Below, in pieces: positions 58,701-64,000 of a stretch of DNA of 64,000 nt (the first letter of the stretch is position 1; every line of letters starts with the position of its first letter). Under the pieces are notes generated by a model, which saw only the letters and a program-made list of their open reading frames with translations, ran no database searches and had not been told where the DNA came from. Source of the stretch: Lates calcarifer (taxonomy: Eukaryota; Chordata; Actinopteri; Centropomidae). The stretch spans positions 5,316,194 to 5,380,193 of the forward strand of contig NC_066852.1 in the NCBI RefSeq assembly GCF_001640805.2. The letters run 5' to 3'. Position numbers and translations under genes: made by a program.

Positions 58701-61437
58701 CTTTCAGCTACTTAGTCTTAGTACAGAGTGCCACTCTGACACTACACACTTACACAAAATCCACAACATCCTGTCCAATACTTTTCAATCTCATTATCCA
58801 TCACAAGAACAAAAAGCTACAGGGCTTTAAGCAGCTCACTCAGCAGTTCAAAAATCAAACCATTCATCCTGTCAATGGAAGAATAAATGGAAGAATTACA
58901 TCTCACTCAGCTTCTAAGCCATTACATGTTGTAGTATTTTGTCATCTATGTCGTGGAAGCCAGACTCACAATGAGAGACCTGCTAATGTCAGCTGTTGGG
59001 TGTTTGAGTAACAAATCTACATGTTTGCCTGTAAAACCGCATCCACACCCAGAGGCTCTCACATCTACCTCTCTCTGGTCCTGCCCCAGTTCAACATGCA
59101 AATTGATGACATAGATTTTTCTCAGGCAGCAGTATATTGATGCAGTTACCTCTTGTCAGAGTGACGGACCACTTGACAGGATATTAAATAAAATCTCAGT
59201 GAATATGTAGTATTTACACTTGAATGTATCTTTTTAATAAACGTTACACCCCTGAATAACCATGAATAACATGGAATATCATCCTGGTGGATAATTAATT
59301 ATTGATTCCGTTTTCACAGCTACTGAGCAAATGTTTTAGGCACTTGAGATCTTTAGATTCTTATTCATCACACAATTCCTTCAGGAGGACATCTGATCAG
59401 TCCCATATTCATTCTGCAGCAGGAACAATGAGTCCTTGATCTCTACATTATATTGTCATGATTACATGAAAAGTCAGGAGACACAGAGACAGACCTAATC
59501 TACTGAAAAGTTTTCCAAGATGCTTGGAACAGCCTGAGCGCACTGAAAAGTGTGCAGGTGTACTGAGGCAAAGGGTGTTTGTATGGTGTTAATTGATTAT
59601 TAAAAATGATTCATTGGATTATGTTTGAAAGCATCCTCCTTTTACTATTTGTGCCTCAAACCTTTTTGTGTTTGTGTAAAACCCTACAATTTTAGACCCC
59701 AGAGACCATGTGAAGTCATACCTTGATTACCTGAACTATTACATTTGAAATGAAAACATGTACTGTATCTCTTGAAAAGGGATTGCAGTAAGTTTGTAGT
59801 CCAAAATACAACATCTTAGACACATTTTGGTATCTGAAAAATGTTGACAGAGCCTTAAGAAAAAATCAGTGTCAAAGTTAACTTTAAGACAGTTTTATGA
59901 AATCTTTCATCAGCTCATGAAATGTAAAAATAAATGAACAGATGCTGTATACTTTGTGTTTACATCAGCCACACCACTGGGCTTCACATCAAAGCAATTC
60001 AGCAGACAAATGAACACTTTTTACACACTCATATACACACCCCTGTTTGAAGTGCAACTGCAGCTACAGTTTGCAAAAATTACATAAATAAATGTCCTAA
60101 AGAGTATGCATGTTTTCACTTGACCCCTGTGTGCCCGCAGCCTTCCTGACATCTTGTTGCATCCACACAGAGTTATGGCCACGAGACTCATGGACTTATA
60201 TGGCTGTTCAATCTTAAATGTAAACACCATAGTATGAGTGTCGCCAACAAGCAGAGTAATGCTCAGTTTGGACAAGTCAAATAAATTCCTGTACATCAAT
60301 AAATAATTGTGGAAAGAGCTGAAGGCTGTTCAGAGCAGAAAGCCACTACTTTTCTTTTCTTCTCTTTTCCTCTGTGGTAGTAACCACTGCTCCTAAACCC
60401 CGACATGCAATGACTGAAAACTAGAACATTTCACAGAACATTTTCCTATAGACAAGGAGCATACCCTCACTTGTATTCTGTGTAGAAAGCTGTGATATTA
60501 TCAAATAAGTGAAGCTGAGTGAAAATGTGAAAAGTCAACCCAGGAGTCAGTGAAAACAGAGCTGAACAAAATCCCTGTTTACTGCCTGAATGGGAGGGGT
60601 TCAGGGAGGAAAACATATGTTGCAGCAGGGCTATTTGCATAGAACTATCACCAGTTGTCCCTTTTGATTACATCAGATAAGGACCCCTGCTGTTTGCTCA
60701 TTTGAGGGAGGGATATTTTAATTTGAAGCAGATTTGAAGGTTTTTTGAATTCATATGGCTGCATCTGTGGGGGGAGGGGAAGGAGTTAAACTGACAGATT
60801 GTGAGAAATAATTAATCAAATATGAAGCTGAAAATGTTAAGTTGTAAGACTGAAAAAAGAAATCAATCAATACTTTTTTTCCTTCAGTATTTTTTTTACA
60901 TAATACATAGTGTACCTTTCATAACTTTTTGTCTCATCCAGTTTGCAGGGGAAAGTTTCACTGTCATATTTTTTTTAGCCCCATTAGCATGAATTATTAA
61001 ACTAGTGAGGAAAACTGGCTGCAATCTGAGGATACACATCGATTTCAGTGGCAAATGCTAATGATACACAATCATCTCAATTTTCTACTGAGCACAGAAA
61101 CATTTCTCACACAAATGTGTACGTTTAGTTTAGCAGTACCTCCTGAAAACCAATGAAAACATTCTACCAAAGCAGACTACTACAGAAAGAAATGGTGCTA
61201 TTCTTTTTAAGATTTTGAGACAGGATTTTTAACTAAATGACTTAGCTAGGAGGGTTTACACTCACCACTTTCCACCTCTAGCAGGGCTTTAGTCAGGATG
61301 CTGCCGGCCACGCTGATGGCCTGGCAGATATAATAGCCAGAGTCTTTGACTTGGACATCAGTGATGGTCAGCTCACCGCTCAGTGACACAGAGAAACGAC
61401 CTGACTGTGTCGGCTCCTGGATGGGGAACAGCAAGAT
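38015..61437 (-). CDS. robo3: Roundabout homolog 3 (Robo3), 3' portion, 20 coding exons, one frameshift
   Basis: Axon-guidance receptor of the Slit/Robo system, required in vertebrates for commissural axons to cross the midline. Visible domains in order: second half of Ig4, Ig5, three FN3 domains, transmembrane helix, and a cytoplasmic tail with CC0-like YSTID, a CC1-like TTPYAST, CC2 ALPPPPP and CC3 LPPPPEPPP. About 1049 codons are in the window; the signal peptide, Ig1-3 and half of Ig4 are beyond 64000. Assignment to Robo3 rests on [15 protein letters not shown] after the membrane, [27 protein letters not shown], and a Ser/Arg-rich end ([17 protein letters not shown]), all close to human ROBO3 as I recall it. 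All junction phases agree except that Ig5 exon 58246-58452 has one base too many. Uncorrected, that base leads to a stop at 51500-51498. Confidence 0.93.
38027..40290 (-). other. robo3: last robo3 intron (2.3 kb)
   Basis: No further exon was recognised in either frame set. Its first 105 bases (40290-40186) are open in frame with the upstream exon and end in TGA, so retention would yield an alternative C-terminus. Confidence 0.6.
40291..40433 (-). CDS. robo3: robo3: serine/arginine-rich C-terminal exon
   Basis: Encodes [20 protein letters not shown], then [10 protein letters not shown], matching the [19 protein letters not shown] of human ROBO3. 143 nt, phase 1 to 0. Donor GTAGAA is weak (non-consensus +4/+5), and reading through it stays open for 34 codons. 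Confidence 0.92.
41328..41495 (-). CDS. robo3: robo3: CC3 proline motif
   Basis: Encodes [17 protein letters not shown], then [19 protein letters not shown]. The polyproline is the CC3-type site that binds srGAP SH3 domains in Robo1. 168 nt, phase 1 to 1. Confidence 0.94.
42326..42433 (-). CDS. robo3: robo3: basic cytoplasmic segment
   Basis: Encodes [20 protein letters not shown], a Lys/Arg cluster matching the RFRKKPKALPYRR region of human ROBO3. 108 nt, phase 1 to 1. Confidence 0.92.
42680..42879 (-). CDS. robo3: robo3: proline/glutamine-rich cytoplasmic exon with NAGNAG acceptor
   Basis: Encodes [20 protein letters not shown] and a Gln/Ser-rich remainder, probably disordered. The acceptor reads TAGCAG, so the exon may start at 42879 or 42876. 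Both keep the frame and differ by one Arg. Phase 2 to 1. Confidence 0.88.
43613..43831 (-). CDS. robo3: robo3: STATLTPSP segment
   Basis: Encodes [15 protein letters not shown], then [30 protein letters not shown] is shared with Robo1 and [11 protein letters not shown] with human ROBO3. 219 nt, phase 2 to 2. Confidence 0.95.
44349..44496 (-). CDS. robo3: robo3: CC2 proline motif
   Basis: Encodes [20 protein letters not shown] followed by an acidic stretch. LPPPP motifs recruit Ena/VASP EVH1 domains in Robo1. 148 nt, phase 1 to 2. Confidence 0.95.
44998..45279 (-). CDS. robo3: robo3: CC0 tyrosine motif and CC1-like motif
   Basis: Encodes [35 protein letters not shown] (CC0-like tyrosine), then [17 protein letters not shown], which looks like the Robo1 CC1 motif PTPYATT. 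282 nt, phase 1 to 1. Confidence 0.94.
45484..45623 (-). CDS. robo3: robo3: PWLADSWP segment
   Basis: Encodes [19 protein letters not shown], then [14 protein letters not shown]. The PWLADSWP and CC---D--RYYN spacing matches human ROBO3. 140 nt, phase 2 to 1. Confidence 0.95.
45849..45888 (-). CDS. robo3: robo3: 40-nt cytoplasmic microexon
   Basis: Encodes [14 protein letters not shown]; human ROBO3 has VSFPHSEGLSG here. Canonical CTCCAG acceptor and GTAATC donor. Phase 1 to 2. Confidence 0.88.
46146..46394 (-). CDS. robo3: robo3: transmembrane exon
   Basis: Encodes [20 protein letters not shown], the helix continuing [15 protein letters not shown], the charge cluster RRKKRK, then [14 protein letters not shown], which is diagnostic of Robo3. 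249 nt, phase 1 to 1. Confidence 0.97.
46485..47122 (+). repeat. interspersed repeat relic in robo3 intron
   Basis: Begins with GACAATGCTAACATGCTGAT and AGCATGTTAGCATGAC. Further on come TTAGGATTCATCCTGTGGG, GACAATCCATCCAGTCG, CCTCATGGTGG, GGGTTCATCCTCTGGG and ATATTTCAGTCTGGTCCACA, then GGTGGACCAAC. Together these follow, in order, a long repeat I recall as abundant in fish genomes. It is degenerate with internal gaps and stops about 70 bp from the FN3-3 exon. Confidence 0.7.
47195..47378 (-). CDS. robo3: robo3: fibronectin type III domain 3, second half
   Basis: Encodes [20 protein letters not shown], then [26 protein letters not shown] is the Robo3 version of this strand. 184 nt, phase 0 to 1. 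Confidence 0.96.
47908..48032 (-). CDS. robo3: robo3: fibronectin type III domain 3, first half
   Basis: Encodes [18 protein letters not shown], then [20 protein letters not shown]. 125 nt, phase 1 to 0. Confidence 0.95.
48643..48859 (-). CDS. robo3: robo3: fibronectin type III domain 2
   Basis: Encodes [17 protein letters not shown], then [20 protein letters not shown] and VRTPEE. 217 nt, phase 0 to 1. Confidence 0.95.
48964..49085 (-). CDS. robo3: robo3: FN3-1/FN3-2 linker and start of FN3-2
   Basis: Encodes [20 protein letters not shown], the linker conserved with Robo1 (GVDHKQVQRELG), then VRVSWT. 122 nt, phase 1 to 0. Confidence 0.94.
49176..49342 (-). CDS. robo3: robo3: fibronectin type III domain 1, second half
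   Basis: Encodes [17 protein letters not shown], then [20 protein letters not shown] and PVRTQ. 167 nt, phase 2 to 1. Confidence 0.95.
49343..51392 (-). other. robo3: robo3 intron between FN3-1 halves (2.0 kb)
   Basis: No exon seen. The block at about 50450-51010 is less AT-rich than its surroundings and contains an E box CACGTG (50472-50477), CAGCTG (50772-50777) and TAATTAATCC near 50990, so a regulatory element is possible. A CA tract is at 50673-50691. Confidence 0.4.
50673..50691 (+). repeat. (CA)n microsatellite
   Basis: Short perfect CA tract in a robo3 intron. Confidence 0.8.
51393..51561 (-). CDS. robo3: robo3: fibronectin type III domain 1, first half
   Basis: Encodes [20 protein letters not shown] and [20 protein letters not shown], nearly the Robo1/3 consensus. 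169 nt, phase 1 to 2. In the shifted frame caused by the Ig5 lesion, a TAA appears at 51500-51498. Confidence 0.95.
52565..52646 (-). CDS. robo3: robo3: Ig domain 5, second half
   Basis: Encodes [20 protein letters not shown], then SGVLTV, closing the Ig5 disulfide. 82 nt, phase 0 to 1. It lies at the end of a 5.6-kb intron. Confidence 0.93.
52695..52743 (+). repeat. compound (GT)n(GA)n microsatellite
   Basis: GT tract 52695-52714 running directly into a GA tract to 52743. It starts 48 bases upstream of the Ig5b exon's acceptor, within the same intron. Confidence 0.95.
55147..55173 (+). repeat. (GT)n microsatellite
   Basis: Perfect GT tract of 27 bases in the large robo3 intron. Confidence 0.9.
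56273..56297 (+). repeat. (CA)n microsatellite
   Basis: CA tract of 25 bases in the large robo3 intron, followed by further CA-rich sequence to about 56400. Confidence 0.85.
57560..57840. promoter_or_regulatory. candidate conserved non-coding element in robo3 intron
   Basis: Contains repeated homeodomain-type cores: TTTAATTACA, CGTTAATCATTGAG, CAATCAATTAATG, TTTCATTAGCATT, CTACTAATGG, CTCATTATC. The density and the mixed composition stand out from the AT-rich intron around it. No conservation data are available here, so this is inference only. Confidence 0.3.
58246..58452 (-). CDS. robo3: robo3: Ig domain 5, first half, with 1-base frameshift
   Basis: The first part reads [20 protein letters not shown], then [18 protein letters not shown] in one frame. 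The remainder makes Robo sense only one frame over, as [13 protein letters not shown]. The excess base is one of the G's at 58284-58286 (+ strand). With it the exon is 207 nt. The phase-1 start and the phase-0 start of the next exon require 206. Splice sites are canonical (CTACAG acceptor, GTATTT donor). Confidence 0.9.
58453..61265 (-). other. robo3: robo3 intron between Ig4 and Ig5 (2.8 kb)
   Basis: No exon, repeat or RNA gene recognised. Mostly AT-rich single-copy sequence. Confidence 0.6.
61266..61437 (-). CDS. robo3: robo3: Ig domain 4, second half (first exon in window)
   Basis: Encodes [20 protein letters not shown], then [20 protein letters not shown]. The closing cysteine and AGSI-KA-LE are typical of Robo Ig4. 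172 nt, phase 0 to 1. The first half of Ig4 was not found up to 64000. Confidence 0.94.
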
Positions 61438-64000
61438 CTGGAGAAGAAAAACATCATTATTAGTCTTTTTATTTTGTGTCTTCATCATTTACTCATACTA
61501 TAAATTAACATTTGTGATTGATCTCTTTGCTGTACACTCAACTATCATGATTCATTTAATATACAGGAGTTCATTTTTGTGCTTTTACTCACTAGGGCTG
61601 ATATTAAAAGGACTCTTGAAAACTTCAAGTAAAAACACAAGTTATATCACTGTCGGACAAAAGCTGTTCCACTTGCAGCTGTATTAAGAAATAGAATTTT
61701 GCAGCCAGACACAATATTAATTGATAAATCTGATGACTGCTCAAGTATCAGAGCTTTCGTGAGTTTGTGTGAACATTGCCATTCTTGAACTTGAAACGTT
61801 ATCTCTGTGTTCTATTATTCTATTTATGTTCTCTCATGAAATTGAGTAACAGTAAAAAAATAAACAAGCACACAAGAAAGAGACATAATGTTGAGGGATG
61901 GAGAAACAGCAGTCAAGAGGGCGAACAGATGCAGACAATGGTTTCCAATTTAAAGAGTCGAACAACACTTCTACAAATTATTGTAGCCAGAAACTAATTT
62001 TCAGCAGTGGCCTCCGTATGCCGCAGTATTGAAACATTAAGAGAACAAATAGTGCACAGTGCCTGTAACTGGTCTCTTTGATTACATCTACATTATGCAG
62101 CTGTTAGTTTTATCCAGTGAATAAGATGATATGGTTTTAGGGCCTCGCTCAAGGGCACTTCCACAGGTTACACTGATGTTAGTGCAAACTCAAAACCTTC
62201 TGGCAACCACTGCCAAACTGTTGAAAAACCAACCTGCTATGCTCATTGGAACTTCAGCCACCTTTCCACCCACACCCAGACTCATTTTCTTGGCTTTCAT
62301 TTTATATGTAGGCCTAATACCATGACACCAAAAGTGTTTTTTTTTTCCCCTGATCTTATCTTATTTCCTTTTTCATTTGCCAGAATGATGTGTTTCCTGG
62401 GTATTTCACTGAAAAGCAGCCTCCATTCCCAACATGCTACCCACATGCTTCCTCTCCCCCTCCTCTTCCTCCATGCTTTCTCCTCTTTATCTCTCTCCTC
62501 CACTCTTGTTCTCCCTCTCCCACACACATTCTCCAGGCCTCCTCCAATCTTGCTCTTCCCCCTCTAATCTGTACCTGGGAGCCATGCTACAGGCACCCAC
62601 GCACTCTCATCAGGCCTTTCAGCACATTCCAACAGGCTGCAATGCTTATCACATGCTCTCCTTTCTCACACACACAGTTACACACAGTTCTACATACACA
62701 CATACACACACACTTTTGAGGACATGCAGGCCTGTGCAGACTCACGCTTTGGTGAATAATACCCTGTGTGGATGATGGGAAAATGAGGTGTGTTTGAATG
62801 TGTGGATGTGAGTGTGTGTGTGTGTCACCCTGGAATTAAACTACAGCACACAGTGATAAAAGCAAAGGATGACAGTCAAGACCATGACAGTGAGAGGAGA
62901 TGCAGTCTATCCTTACAGCACATATATCAGAGTGGCATGGAATCAATCAAACTTCAAAAAATATAATAACATTAAAACAAATAACCTTTAGGGTTCTTGA
63001 TTTCTTTACTTTGATCACTGATCAATATCAGAATTTATCCATATTTATTTCAATTTTCAATTTATTTCATTTTAAGAATAGTTAATACTGCAAGAAAGAA
63101 AAACTATTATGTTAAATAATATATGTGTGTTGTGTATATGTGTATGTTATATTTTATTTATGTTGCATTGTGTGCAGCAGAAGCAACAAGCACCTAAACG
63201 ACAATATAGGTCACTCGTCCATACCCTCAGATATGTATGAGCAGCAGGTGCACTAGACTTTCATTGTCATGGTAACAATAATATAACCTGTAGGAGTGTA
63301 CACATGTTTAAGGTTGGCTTTGAGAAAGGTTTGTGTTTAAAATAAATACTTTGCAGGACTTTGTTGTCATGGCTACAGAGTTGTGGAACAGTCGTGGATA
63401 AAAGAAATAACATTACCTGTCGGTTTCACACAGGGAAACAAACATCTGCCTCCTGTGTGAAAGTCCTGTGTTTTGTTGACCCATCCCATATATAGTCTAT
63501 GACCCATCCTCCTACCTCACCTCTTCCTCAGTTCCAGTTAAAAAGAATGAGAAAGCTGTGATTTTCATTCATTGTGAATGTCGACCTGAACAGCACGTTC
63601 ATTTCTTTTACTGTAAGCAGGAGAGAGCCGTGCTTGTTCACTTCAAACTAAAGTGAATGAGAAACACAACACCAGCTCAATGGAAAACCTTCAACTTGTT
63701 AAGATGTATCTGACCTTGTTCTGAACCGCTCTGAACCACCCTGGGCTTGGAATAATTTCCAGGACAAACTTTATTTGGGATACTGCGTCCACATCAGGCA
63801 GTTTCATCAAGAATGTAACTGCTTTATATAGTCAAGCTCTCTCCTTTGTGCCCCTCAGGTTTTATGCTATTGTGCTCCATACAGTATATATGAATGCTGT
63901 AAAGTTTTTTGTCACTCTGTATTACTCTTCTTATAAAAATATTTTAAATTAAGTATTTTTTGGTGAAAGTCACCAAAAGCAGCAATTTAAAACGAAACAT
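61438..64000 (-). other. robo3: robo3 upstream intron, open at window edge
   Basis: The first half of Ig4 should be encoded next upstream but is not found before position 64000, so this is inferred to be one long intron. CT- and CA-rich low-complexity stretches lie at about 62440-62530 and 62670-62712. Nothing else was recognised. Confidence 0.6.

Overview
This is vertebrate nuclear DNA, almost certainly from a teleost fish. It has long GT-AG introns, dinucleotide microsatellites and interspersed repeats of a kind familiar from fish genomes. Its three genes are all identifiable from their exons: the 3' end of tmem218 (+), a complete robo4 (+), and the 3' two thirds of robo3 (-). Nothing prokaryotic, no CRISPR array and no rRNA or tRNA gene was seen.

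Layout. 1-1234: last intron of tmem218. 1235-1369: its final coding exon, with a polyadenylation signal at 1629. 1656-11690: about 10 kb of intergenic DNA holding repeats, inverted repeats and possible regulatory or 5' non-coding sequence of robo4. 11951-27605: robo4 in 19 coding exons whose phases close perfectly (3324 nt, 1107 residues), with a 3' UTR to about 28795. 28796-37139: 8.3 kb between the two convergent genes, containing a fold-back Tc1/mariner remnant, a tRNA-derived SINE fragment and other repeats. 37140-61437: robo3 on the minus strand, 20 coding exons from the second half of Ig4 to the stop codon, plus 3' UTR. The 5' exons (signal peptide, Ig1-3 and half of Ig4) lie beyond the window's right edge.

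How the genes relate. Robo proteins are single-pass receptors of the Slit/Robo guidance system. Robo4 acts mainly in endothelium and Robo3 in commissural axon midline crossing. The tail-to-tail robo4/robo3 pair matches the arrangement I know from human 11q24, where TMEM218 also lies nearby. TMEM218 is a small ciliary transition-zone membrane protein with no known link to Robo signalling, so its proximity is synteny.

Most notable. (a) Robo3 Ig5 exon 58246-58452 carries one extra base in a GGG run that breaks the frame; every other exon junction in both Robo genes is consistent. (b) Fish Robo4 has a third Ig domain encoded by two exons forming a symmetric 1-1 cassette of 267 nt. (c) Robo4 ends in a tryptophan-rich motif that appears shared with human ROBO4. 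(d) Fish Robo3 contains a CC1-like TTPYAST motif. (e) Reading through the last robo3 donor gives an alternative in-frame C-terminus. (f) A Tc1 element has collapsed into a long inverted repeat.
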